Of a stretch of DNA of 6,453 bases, positions 1 to 5,924 are shown one piece after another; within the stretch, counting starts at the first letter, position 1, and each line of letters opens with the position of its first letter. The position numbers were made by a program, and so were the translations under genes. This DNA is from an uncultured bacterium (lineage in GTDB: Bacteria > Patescibacteriota > Patescibacteriia > Patescibacteriales > Patescibacteriaceae), in contig CALMNI010000173.1 of NCBI GenBank assembly GCA_937868555.1, positions 1 through 6,453 on the forward strand, read 5' to 3'. Under the pieces are notes generated by a model. That model worked only from the letters and a program-made list of their open reading frames with translations. It ran no database searches and was not told the origin of the DNA.

Positions 1-493
1 TTCCAACATCGGGCTGCAAGGTATAAAGCGTTACATGCAGCGGTGGATATTCAAGCTGAAGATTATATTTTTCATCCACTGCATCAAAAAATAAATTAAG
101 ATTAGAGACTTCACACATTGCAATAATCGTCCGTTTCTCACCCTCACTGACAAGTCTAAACTCATTCGTAAAACGAGTGAAGGCCACTGGTTTAGTTTTA
201 ATAAACTTTTCAAAATCCTTGAGAATATTTTCATGAAACTGGGGAGCCGGAATACCCTCTTTTTCACATATTTTCCCAGTACAAATAAGACTAACGTGAA
301 AAGCACTTTTACGTAGTAGTGTCATATCCCCCACGCATACATATTCAGGTAAGCCGTAAAGCTGCACAGGCAAAGCAATGGAGCTAATGGGCGGATTAAA
401 TATCTTATATTGATTCATAATTGCAGTATAAATGGTTTTAGGGACTGAGGCTAGTTTTGACAAGTAGGCCGCTTCTTCGTATAAAGAAAGCAT
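1..493 (-). CDS. 2H phosphoesterase (2'-5' RNA ligase / CPDase-like), partial, runs off left edge
   Basis: This reading frame starts at ATG 493-491 and stays open to the window edge, giving 164 residues with the C-terminus missing. It carries the two hallmark motifs of the 2H phosphoesterase superfamily: H66-V-S-L and H153-V-T-L, 87 residues apart. The second sits in a strand reading PPLHVTLYTLQPD. Family members (LigT/ThpR, the CPDase of tRNA ligases, AKAP18-like) hydrolyse 2',3'-cyclic phosphates or related nucleotide bonds, with both histidines in one active site. The start is supported by GGGGAG (minus strand, 504-499) five bases upstream, and no other in-frame ATG lies between it and the upstream stop near 527. 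The next internal ATG is codon 26 (418-416). Its start codon overlaps that of the divergent kinase. The fold call is firm; the substrate is unknown. Confidence 0.83.
   Translation of the reverse strand, partial: MLSLYEEAAYLSKLASVPKTIYTAIMNQYKIFNPPISSIALPVQLYGLPEYVCVGDMTLLRKSAFHVSLICTGKICEKEGIPAPQFHENILKDFEKFIKTKPVAFTRFTNEFRLVSEGEKRTIIAMCEVSNLNLFFDAVDEKYNLQLEYPPLHVTLYTLQPDVG
457..485 (+). promoter_or_regulatory. Sigma70-type promoter of the kinase gene, predicted leaderless
   Basis: A perfect -35 box TTGACA (457-462), a 17-bp spacer and the -10 box TATAAA (480-485) lie directly before the kinase ATG at 492. Only six bases (486-491) separate the -10 box from the ATG, so the expected transcription start falls on or within a base or two of the A of the start codon. 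No Shine-Dalgarno sequence is present. The promoter lies entirely within the first codons of the divergent 2H phosphoesterase gene. Confidence 0.7.
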
Positions 494-1025
494 GCATACT
501 CCCCTATTTCTCTTAGCAACCCTTGGCTACCCAGGATCAGGGAAAACCCATTTTTCCGAACGCTTTTGCCGCGAACATACGATCATTCATCTCAATAGTG
601 ATCAGCTTCGCCATACCATGTTTGCTGAACCGAAATACACGCCAGATGAACATCAAGCGGTTTTCAGGGAAATGGACAGGCTCTGCGAAGAATATATTTC
701 TCAAGGAAAATCAGTGCTCTACGATGCTAATAATAATAGGCGCGACAAGCGACTCACTCTACAACATATTGCTCAAGGCCATAGCGCTCAGTATGTGCTC
801 TTATATTTTAATACTCCCCTGGAGACTGCCATTAAACGAAACAACGAACGCCAACACATAGACGGCGAAAAGAAGAAATTGTTTCCACACATCGATGAAG
901 CCGTCATTCACCGCATGAATAAAAATATTGAATTGCCAACCGGCGACGAGCCTTTTATTGAAATCAATGGACAAGCAGACTATGCGGATCAAGAGAAAAC
1001 GGTTTTAGCTGCGCTTGAGCATTAA
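492..1025 (+). CDS. P-loop polynucleotide kinase-like protein (AAA_33 / T4 Pnkp kinase family)
   Basis: A 177-residue P-loop phosphotransferase. Walker A is G12-YPGSGK-T19. It is followed by S36-D37-x-x-R40, which matches the D35/R38 pair that in T4 polynucleotide kinase binds and activates the 5'-OH acceptor. Next comes YD78-ANNNRRDKR87, the counterpart of the T4 SDTNLNPERR strand. A basic lid, K115-RNNER120, follows. The family transfers the ATP gamma-phosphate to 5'-OH nucleic acid ends or small substrates. The only start in the open stretch after the upstream in-frame TAG (465-467) is ATG 492, placing Walker A at residue 12 as in T4 Pnk. The gene is divergent from the 2H phosphoesterase, sharing CATG, and converges on the P-loop gene at 1035 with a 9-bp gap. 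Alternatives are another AAA_33 kinase or a zeta-like toxin, but no antitoxin gene is seen. The fold is secure and an RNA substrate is inferred. Confidence 0.85.
   Translation: MHTPLFLLATLGYPGSGKTHFSERFCREHTIIHLNSDQLRHTMFAEPKYTPDEHQAVFREMDRLCEEYISQGKSVLYDANNNRRDKRLTLQHIAQGHSAQYVLLYFNTPLETAIKRNNERQHIDGEKKKLFPHIDEAVIHRMNKNIELPTGDEPFIEINGQADYADQEKTVLAALEH
499..504 (-). promoter_or_regulatory. Ribosome binding site of the 2H phosphoesterase gene
   Basis: GGGGAG on the minus strand lies five bases upstream of ATG 493-491. It is one of the few convincing Shine-Dalgarno sequences in the window and fixes the start of the truncated gene. It lies inside codons 3-5 of the oppositely oriented kinase gene. 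Confidence 0.6.
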
Positions 1026-1034
1026 TGTAGATTT

Positions 1035-1562
1035 CTACTTCACAATGTAATCAATAATTCTTTGAGCCGTTTTTTCAGCGATAGCGCTGGAGGTGTTAAA
1101 AATTTTCCCCTTATATAACCGGCATTGCGCTCGCAACTTTTTAGCGGTCGCAATGTTTGCTTGTATGGCGCCGTCTAAAGAAAGCTGGGTTACTTTTTGT
1201 AACCTACGAATCTTAGCTGGAGAATTCCAGCGTTGGCGCATACGCTTGCCAATTTGCTGAGCGCTTATATCTAAAAGGATAAAAATTATTTTCTTGCTTT
1301 TCTCTACGCCGTATATTTCCTCAGGCATGCTTAATCCGCAAATAATCGTTGAAAATCCTTTCTTACTATTACGCATAGCAAGGCGCAACCAATGCTTGGT
1401 TTCATTTTTTCGCCAGTCAGTTGTAACGCTGTTCGGAACGCCTCGTTCGTCGAAATCGTGAATATGAAAATAGGCCGGCAAGGCTTTTTTAAGCAAAGGG
1501 ATAATAGTACTTTTCCCTGCCGTATTTGCTCCGCTTACAAAATAAATTTTTTCTTTTTTCAT
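1035..1562 (-). CDS. Small P-loop NTPase / putative nucleotide-kinase-like protein
   Basis: A 175-residue single-domain P-loop protein. Walker A is G11-ANTAGK-ST19, followed by H35-D36-F-D38-E-R-G-V-P and then W50-R51...W58 and STIICGLSMPEEI (about 71-83). This pattern (Walker A, HDFDExGVP, WRxxxTxxWL, TIICGxxxPEE) is familiar from uncharacterised bacterial 'AAA family ATPases' that resemble small-molecule kinases. An arginine-rich segment, GKRMRQRW with downstream RRLQK, could form the lid. The strand after the linker reads IICG, without a clear Walker B aspartate, so D36 or D38 may bind metal or substrate. It starts 10 bp after the methyltransferase stop and is the last gene of a three-gene leftward cluster. 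No Shine-Dalgarno is visible. The substrate is unknown. Confidence 0.78.
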   Translation of the reverse strand: MKKEKIYFVSGANTAGKSTIIPLLKKALPAYFHIHDFDERGVPNSVTTDWRKNETKHWLRLAMRNSKKGFSTIICGLSMPEEIYGVEKSKKIIFILLDISAQQIGKRMRQRWNSPAKIRRLQKVTQLSLDGAIQANIATAKKLRAQCRLYKGKIFNTSSAIAEKTAQRIIDYIVK

Positions 1563-1572
1563 AGAGAAAAGG

Positions 1573-2433
1573 CTACCGGACCGTCATTACAAAAACAACT
1601 GCCGCTTCCAAAGCCGCCCGTACTTGCTCGTCTGTTAAATGTAATATTTTTGGAGAAGCCAAATCATTAATGATCTCGAAAAAACTATGGCGCTCAATAG
1701 TAAAGCCGAGGTTTTCAAAAAATATCTTGGCTTCAGCCTCTGTTTCGAAACGGTTAGCGACAATGTCTTTGCCGGTTAATTCAGAAATTTTTTCAACGTG
1801 ATTTTTCATGAGGGCATTTTCATTGCTGAATATTTTCCGCAAGGAAATATCAGAAGTTATCCATACGCCGCCATACTCTTTTAAAATGCTACGAATATTT
1901 TTAGCGACTATCGCTTTCTCCTCAAAATTCAAATAACGTAGCAAGCCTTCATTAATAATTGCTATGGGTTTGGTTTTATTAAAATGTTGAACCGCCCTGC
2001 GCATAGTGTCTATGTCTAATACATTTCCGCCTTCAAAATAAAGATTGGAAGGAAAATCCAATCCGCCTTCAAGGGCGATTTCTTTTAGAATTTGTTCTTT
2101 TTCTGTAATAACCGGAGGTAAATCCAGCTCGACATATTGTATATTCTTGTGCTGAGCCATACTAAATCCGCGGGAAGAAAAGCCAGAAGCTAATTCTAAA
2201 ATCTGAGTATTACCCGTTTCAAGAATAAGTTTATCAATTAATTTATGCCGCGCTTCGAATTGCGGCGCCATTTCCGGTTTTTTTAAATCGTTTGAAATTT
2301 CTTGGCCCAAAGACTGCCGAATATGTTCGAGCTTATCAAAAATTTCCTTGCTGTACGGAATGTCGCTAAAGGTTCGCCTATACGCAACCATCCAGGCCGT
2401 GGGAATAACTTTTTCAAAATCGTTGCTAGCCAT
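1573..2433 (-). CDS. Class I SAM-dependent methyltransferase, leucine carboxyl methyltransferase (LCM/PPM1)-like
   Basis: A 286-residue Rossmann-fold methyltransferase. Motif I is I78-LELASGFSSRG89, the glycine-rich SAM-binding loop. Next is Y100-VELDLP106, whose acidic residues should bind the SAM ribose. E162-GLLRYL168 corresponds to the EGxxxYL segment of LCM-type enzymes (PF04072/COG3315). A helical N-terminal section with W14...YRR20 precedes the core. The family methylates carboxylates or hydroxyls, for example the PP2A C-terminal leucine in eukaryotes or polyketide intermediates in bacteria. The bacterial substrate here cannot be read from sequence. The gene is second in the leftward cluster: its ATG comes 10 bp after the dehydrogenase stop, and the P-loop gene follows 10 bp after its own stop. 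The nearest Shine-Dalgarno-like AGG is too distant to be convincing, so translational coupling is likely. An O-methyltransferase with a small-molecule substrate is the best guess. Confidence 0.82.
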   Translation of the reverse strand: MASNDFEKVIPTAWMVAYRRTFSDIPYSKEIFDKLEHIRQSLGQEISNDLKKPEMAPQFEARHKLIDKLILETGNTQILELASGFSSRGFSMAQHKNIQYVELDLPPVITEKEQILKEIALEGGLDFPSNLYFEGGNVLDIDTMRRAVQHFNKTKPIAIINEGLLRYLNFEEKAIVAKNIRSILKEYGGVWITSDISLRKIFSNENALMKNHVEKISELTGKDIVANRFETEAEAKIFFENLGFTIERHSFFEIINDLASPKILHLTDEQVRAALEAAVVFVMTVR

Positions 2434-2443
2434 GAAATTTTAA

Positions 2444-3286
2444 TTACCTATTAATTGCCGTCCAATCTTCATTTTCCAAACCAGCATCAAGGGCTGCTTG
2501 ATACTGCGCTAATACATCTTCCAATAAAGGCGTGGCCATTCCCCCGGCCATTTGTTTTGCATATCCTAAATCTTTAGCTATCCATTTAACGGAAAAATTA
2601 ATAGGGTCGGGTATGTGCTGATAATCGCGCCAGGCAAGGTTGGTTGTCGTCCCTCCCGGTCGTTCCGCTAAAGCATCTCCCACGGCCTGTATATTCATGC
2701 CATTTGCTTTGGCCAGCCGTAATACTTCGCCTAAACCGGCAATATGGATCCCCTGCAGCATGTTCAATAATAATTTAAACTTTGCCCCCGAGCCCGCTGG
2801 CCCAAAATAAATAACTTTTTGAGAAATTGGTTCAAGATAGGGTTGTAGAGTTTTTAATTTTTCTTCATCCCCGCCGGCAAGTAAAATTAATTGGCCGCTC
2901 TCCGCTCCAATCCTACCGCCGGTCATCGGCATATCAAAAAACGTCTTTTGCGCCTCGGCACACAATGTACTTAATTCCGTAATCCAAGAAACAGAAAGAG
3001 TCGCGCACGTTATAAGAATGGCATCTGACTTTGCTCCGGCAATAATCCCATCTTCACCCATCCACACCGAACGCGAAGATTCGTCATTAGCCGTTACTTC
3101 AAAGACAATATCAGCCTCAGCGGCCGCTTCTCGGGGTGAGCCAGCCGTAACAGCCCCTTGTTCAACAAGAGATGCCGTTGCTTCCTGCGTCCTATTCCAT
3201 ACAACAACAGGATAATGAGCCCGCAAAAAATTTGCAGCGATGCCCGCTCCCATTATGCCCGTACCAATAATAGCAATTTTCTTCAT
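2444..3286 (-). CDS. NAD(P)-dependent beta-hydroxyacid dehydrogenase (3-hydroxyisobutyrate dehydrogenase / glyoxylate-succinic semialdehyde reductase family)
   Basis: A 280-residue, apparently complete oxidoreductase. The Rossmann dinucleotide loop is G8-TGIMGAG15, followed by W30-N31-R32-T33 at the end of the second strand. An arginine there is usually taken as a sign of NADP(H) preference. The substrate loop is D118-MPMTGGRIGAESG131. The catalytic motif GPAGSGAKFK171LLLN175 supplies K171 and N175, and KDLGYAKQMA is the conserved C-terminal helix. The family interconverts beta-hydroxyacids and semialdehydes or reduces glyoxylate-type carbonyls. Length is slightly below the usual 290 or so. 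It is first in the leftward cluster with the methyltransferase and P-loop genes. Its start lies 10 bp beyond the DUF1059 terminator hairpin and lacks a Shine-Dalgarno, so its transcription source is unclear. Family is certain; the physiological substrate is not. Confidence 0.9.
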   Translation of the reverse strand: MKKIAIIGTGIMGAGIAANFLRAHYPVVVWNRTQEATASLVEQGAVTAGSPREAAAEADIVFEVTANDESSRSVWMGEDGIIAGAKSDAILITCATLSVSWITELSTLCAEAQKTFFDMPMTGGRIGAESGQLILLAGGDEEKLKTLQPYLEPISQKVIYFGPAGSGAKFKLLLNMLQGIHIAGLGEVLRLAKANGMNIQAVGDALAERPGGTTTNLAWRDYQHIPDPINFSVKWIAKDLGYAKQMAGGMATPLLEDVLAQYQAALDAGLENEDWTAINR

Positions 3287-3296
3287 ATATCTTAAT

Positions 3297-3327
3297 AAAA
3301 AGCCGTTCCCGAAAGGAACGGCTTTTT
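3297..3327 (-). terminator. Intrinsic terminator after the DUF1059 gene
   Basis: A 9-bp core stem AGCCGTTCC (3301-3309) / GGAACGGCT (3315-3323) with loop CGAAA extends through A/T pairs to about 13 bp. In the leftward direction it ends in five T's. In the rightward direction it ends in eight T's, so it could work both ways. It begins directly beyond the DUF1059 stop codon (3331-3329) and ends only 10 bp before the dehydrogenase ATG. Confidence 0.8.
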
Positions 3328-3328
3328 T

Positions 3329-3547
3329 TTATTCCATTTCCGGAGCGGCGGCAAAATCTTTTTGAAACTTTTCATTCCAAGCGACCATCATTGGGTCAGT
3401 CGGTAAAGCGGCCTTAACATCTGCGGCCATTTCCGGATGAGCTTCTTCAAGATGCTTCATTCCATTGGCCATCATTTCGTCAGGCGTTGCGCCGGTAATT
3501 TCGGCATCGCATTGTCCGCCCATTTGCGCGCATGTCATCATTTTCAT
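3329..3547 (-). CDS. DUF1059 family small protein
   Basis: A 72-residue protein opening with MKMMTC6AQMGGQC13D, the conserved N-terminus of DUF1059 (PF06348). EITGATPDEMMANGMKHLEEAHPEM follows, matching the family's T(A/P)EEM..NG..H region. The biochemical function is unknown; the paired cysteines C6 and C13 and histidines H32 and H37 could bind metal, which is inference. It is unusually methionine-rich, with 11 of 72 residues. It is slightly longer than many members because of an acidic tail ending in APEME. Its stop adjoins a strong hairpin terminator, so it is probably transcribed alone. Upstream on the minus strand are weak promoter-like elements (TTGCTT at 3591-3586 and TATTAT at 3570-3565, only 15 bp apart), and no Shine-Dalgarno is seen. 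The gene is divergent from the secreted propeller protein. Confidence 0.85.
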   Translation of the reverse strand: MKMMTCAQMGGQCDAEITGATPDEMMANGMKHLEEAHPEMAADVKAALPTDPMMVAWNEKFQKDFAAAPEME

Positions 3548-3613
3548 AAATATATACTTAGTAAATAATATGGCTCATTGTAACTAAGCAACCCATGATA
3601 GTCAAGAACAAAA

Positions 3614-3635
3614 AATTCCTAGGAGAATTCTTCCT
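3614..3635. repeat. Nested imperfect palindromes upstream of the secreted-protein gene
   Basis: AATTCCTAGGAGAATT (3614-3629) is an inverted repeat with a two-base bulge. It overlaps a second one built on the perfect AGAATTCT (3624-3631), flanked by AGG and T-CCT. They cover the position expected for the -35 region of the promoter at 3635-3648, so an operator is possible. This is a structural observation only. Confidence 0.35.
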
Positions 3636-3648
3636 GTTATAGTATAAT
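3635..3648 (+). promoter_or_regulatory. Extended -10 promoter of the secreted propeller protein
   Basis: TGT-TATAGT (3635-3643) is an extended -10 element and overlaps a consensus TATAAT at 3643-3648. No good -35 box lies 16-18 bp upstream, as expected for extended -10 promoters. Transcription would begin near 3650-3655, leaving a leader of about 30 bases before ATG 3685. The same TGTTATAGT string occurs in the promoter of the operon at the right end of the window. Confidence 0.5.
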
Positions 3649-3684
3649 TACAGTAATAATCACTTGGGTGGTTTAATCTTTTTT

Positions 3685-5436
3685 ATGAGAATAAAAATAA
3701 TAAGCTTTCTTATTTTAATGCCCTGTATCATGGGAGTTGGTTTTGCATACGCTGGCAATGCTCATGCTACCGCTAAATACAGCGATGTTCCCGTTAGCGA
3801 CGGCAGCGCCGACAACTCCCTCAGTGGAGCTAATACGGGACGTAAAATTGCCGTTGCCCCGAACGGCTATGTATATGCAGTATATCACGGAGCGACTCAA
3901 GGCATTCGCTTCACCCGCAGCGGCGATAGAGGGCAGAACTTTGAACCCAGCATACAATTAGATACCCCTAATAGCGACGTTGAAATTGCCGTTGATAATG
4001 ATGGAGTTATTTATGTTGCCTGGATGAAAAGTGGAACGGTTCGCTTGGCCCGCAGCTTTAATGAGGGACTGTCATTTGGAGCAACGATCGATGTTGGTGA
4101 TATTACCAGCACTTCCGTGCACATGGCAGTAGCAAATCCCTATGTGTATATTATTGAAAAAGAAGGCACAACCCTTTTTATTAATGGCAGCCGTGGCGTA
4201 GGCGGCTTTACAACGACTACGATTGATACAACTCGCGTGTATTCAGATGTCCATGTCGATCCACTAACAAATTATGTATACGTTCAAACAGATGATCCGA
4301 ATGTTTTATATTTCAAAAGCACCAACCATGGCCAAAGCTTCAGTCCCTCCGTACAGCCAGGTGTCAATATTTACTACTCAACATCAGCCTTCGCCAATGG
4401 AAGCAATGGCACGTATTTATATGTCGCCGGCGGTCAAAACAGCGGAATTTACAGCGACGCTGTACGCATTAACCTAAATAATGATTCTTTTATAAATATA
4501 CCCGTATCTCATAATGAAGGTACTACCCAGCGTTCGCTGGCAGCCGATGACTTAGGAAATATAGTAAGCGGTTTTTACAATGCCGGAGTGCTTAGATTTG
4601 AGACAAGCACTAATTATGGTGAAACATTTCCCGAAGTGACAACAGTTGCTACTGGATCCTTCATGAGCCTAGCGATTGATCCTTTGCGCAAAACCGTATT
4701 AGCCTTATATGAAAAAGACGGGAAGATCTTCCTTTCAACCTATAGCAACTTGCTCACAAGCGGCCCCACCCCAGTTTCTAGCGGCGGCGGAGGTATTGAT
4801 GTCCGCATGTTTACCGAACCAAAACGCGAGAATATTAGCGTTACCATAAATCAAGGACAAACCGACACTACCTCAGACAATGTCACGCTCGACATTAAAA
4901 CGGGAAATGACATTGCATCAATGTCCATCTCTAATAGCGCTGATTTCAAAGGAATAAGCATACAACCATTAGCTGCTTCCCTACCCTGGAAAATATGCGA
5001 TAATTGTCAAAGCGGCCAAACATACACAGTCTACGTAAAATTATTTACTGCCTTTGGCCAATCAACAATAATCCCCGCTTCCATTCGCTATGAGAATCAA
5101 GTAGTTGTCAATTCGCCTGCTCTCAAGGAATCAAAACCTGCGATTGAAAAAATAACTCCCAAAAACCCGGCATTCAAAATTGATCTAAAGGTTGGAAGCC
5201 AACATCCCGATGTCGCCCGTCTGCAACGCTATTTAAATAGCCGCGGATTCATTATTGCTTCTAAAGGTGCCGGCTCTCCAGGCAAAGAAGTGTCATACTT
5301 TGGCTTGGCAACAAAAAAAGCTTTAATGAAATTCCAACTAGCTCACGCAGCGGACATCTTAACCCCGAGCGGCCTAAAAACAGCCAGCGGCGTTTTCGCA
5401 ACATCTACGCGCGCCTATATTAATGCCCATCCTTAA
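3685..5436 (+). CDS. Secreted cell-wall-associated protein: signal peptide, Asp-box beta-propeller, Ig-like domain, peptidoglycan-binding domain
   Basis: A 583-residue exported protein counted from ATG 3685. An in-frame TTG at 3664 would add seven residues, but ATG gives the better signal peptide (MRIK, hydrophobic 5-22, likely cleavage after AYA23 or AHA28). Residues about 35-355 form a sialidase/BNR-type propeller. Asp boxes S-x-D/N-x-G-x-x-F occur at 79, 124, 212 and 307, with degenerate copies near 169, 260 and 350, giving about seven blades spaced 43-49 residues. A PTPVSSGGGG linker (360-369) leads to an Ig-like beta-sandwich (about 380-470) with the SMSISNSADF and TYTVYVKLFTAFG signatures seen in Parcubacteria surface proteins. 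It contains the only close cysteine pair, C437/C440. A charged linker precedes a PG_binding_1-type domain (498-580). No sialidase catalytic residues are recognisable, so a binding or adhesin role is inferred. The gene ends 12 bp before a strong terminator. Confidence 0.88.
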   Translation: MRIKIISFLILMPCIMGVGFAYAGNAHATAKYSDVPVSDGSADNSLSGANTGRKIAVAPNGYVYAVYHGATQGIRFTRSGDRGQNFEPSIQLDTPNSDVEIAVDNDGVIYVAWMKSGTVRLARSFNEGLSFGATIDVGDITSTSVHMAVANPYVYIIEKEGTTLFINGSRGVGGFTTTTIDTTRVYSDVHVDPLTNYVYVQTDDPNVLYFKSTNHGQSFSPSVQPGVNIYYSTSAFANGSNGTYLYVAGGQNSGIYSDAVRINLNNDSFINIPVSHNEGTTQRSLAADDLGNIVSGFYNAGVLRFETSTNYGETFPEVTTVATGSFMSLAIDPLRKTVLALYEKDGKIFLSTYSNLLTSGPTPVSSGGGGIDVRMFTEPKRENISVTINQGQTDTTSDNVTLDIKTGNDIASMSISNSADFKGISIQPLAASLPWKICDNCQSGQTYTVYVKLFTAFGQSTIIPASIRYENQVVVNSPALKESKPAIEKITPKNPAFKIDLKVGSQHPDVARLQRYLNSRGFIIASKGAGSPGKEVSYFGLATKKALMKFQLAHAADILTPSGLKTASGVFATSTRAYINAHP

Positions 5437-5448
5437 TTTAACCAGCTC

Positions 5449-5476
5449 AAAAAAACGCCCCCGGGGGCGTTTTTTT
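5449..5476. terminator. Bidirectional intrinsic terminator (28-bp perfect palindrome)
   Basis: Seven A's, the self-complementary core ACGCCCCC/GGGGGCGT (5455-5470) and seven T's make a perfect 28-bp palindrome. In either direction it folds into a GC-rich hairpin followed by a U-tract. It lies between the stop of the rightward secreted-protein gene (5436) and the stop of the leftward EamA gene (5496), so it serves both. Confidence 0.93.
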
Positions 5477-5495
5477 ACTGTTTAGAAAGTAGCTA

Positions 5496-5915
5496 TTACG
5501 CGAATTTAATAATCACTATGCATCCAGCGAAAATGAGAAGACCGCCGATAAAAAAATAAATGTTAGGCGTTGAGCGGAATAATATATAGCTAAAGAGTAC
5601 GACAAAAAATGGATATGAGGTCTCTATAATTGAGGCCGTTGAAGCATTCAGATGTTTTATGCTGGAAAAAATAAAAAAGTTTGCCGCTGTTGCCAACACC
5701 ACTGAAACAATTACCAATGTCCAATTAGTTTTTCCCGAAACAAAAACTTCCCGTATAGAACCGTTGCTAAAGAATACAAAGGGCAGCATTATAAGCGTTG
5801 TTAGTATTGAATTAACAAACACTAAGGTTACAGGCTCGAGCACCTTTTGATCAATTGCATAGACAAGGCCCCACGTTAGAGCTGCGCCGATAGCATATAT
5901 AAAACCTGGTTCCAT
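5496..5915 (-). CDS. Half-size EamA/DMT-family membrane protein
   Basis: A 139-residue integral membrane protein with five predicted membrane spans: about 3-21, 28-50, 65-86, 92-113 and 118-137. This matches one EamA domain (PF00892) of the drug/metabolite transporter superfamily. Typical signs are the N-terminal ALTWGLVYAI helix, the S/T-A-S-I-I-E-T-S-Y-P-F-F-V-V-L segment with its mid-helix proline, and the glycine-rich final helix IGGLLIFAGCIVIIK. Full-length EamA carriers have two such domains and about ten spans. This one has a single domain with good termini and no sign of decay, so it presumably works as a dimer. The substrate is unknown. It starts 9 bp after the stop of the OmdA-domain gene and shares its promoter; transcription ends at the palindrome 20 bp beyond its stop codon. 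Confidence 0.85.
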   Translation of the reverse strand: MEPGFIYAIGAALTWGLVYAIDQKVLEPVTLVFVNSILTTLIMLPFVFFSNGSIREVFVSGKTNWTLVIVSVVLATAANFFIFSSIKHLNASTASIIETSYPFFVVLFSYILFRSTPNIYFFIGGLLIFAGCIVIIKFA

Positions 5916-5924
5916 AAAAAATAA

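Noticed and set aside
31..306. Open frame of 91 codons on the minus strand
   Set aside because: It is out of frame with the 2H phosphoesterase gene on the same strand, has no recognisable domain, and the 2H frame holds both diagnostic motifs and a Shine-Dalgarno site.
492..1025. Zeta-type toxin of a toxin-antitoxin pair
   Set aside because: The P-loop and NxDxxR-like region fit loosely, but the protein is short for zeta toxins, no epsilon-like antitoxin gene is adjacent, and the motifs match polynucleotide kinase better.
1027..1038. GTAGATTTCTAC inverted repeat between the convergent kinase and P-loop genes; resembles the stem of Cas12a-type CRISPR repeats and could be a terminator
   Set aside because: It occurs once, with no spacers or cas genes, and the arms are in the wrong order for a Cas12a repeat. 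The realistic stem is only four base pairs with no T-tract, so it is neither CRISPR nor a convincing terminator.
3018..3215. Plus-strand open frame of 65 codons opposite the dehydrogenase gene
   Set aside because: It is an antisense shadow of a well-supported dehydrogenase with full catalytic motifs; it has no domain or start signals.
3664..3684. TTG at 3664 as the start of the secreted protein
   Set aside because: It would add MGGLIFF before the basic MRIK n-region and place the start only 9-14 bases from the predicted transcription start. ATG 3685 gives a more typical signal peptide.
3715..3961. Two open frames, one on each strand, overlapping the 5' part of the secreted-protein gene
   Set aside because: Both are shadows of the signal peptide and first propeller blades, whose repeat pattern and composition support the main frame.
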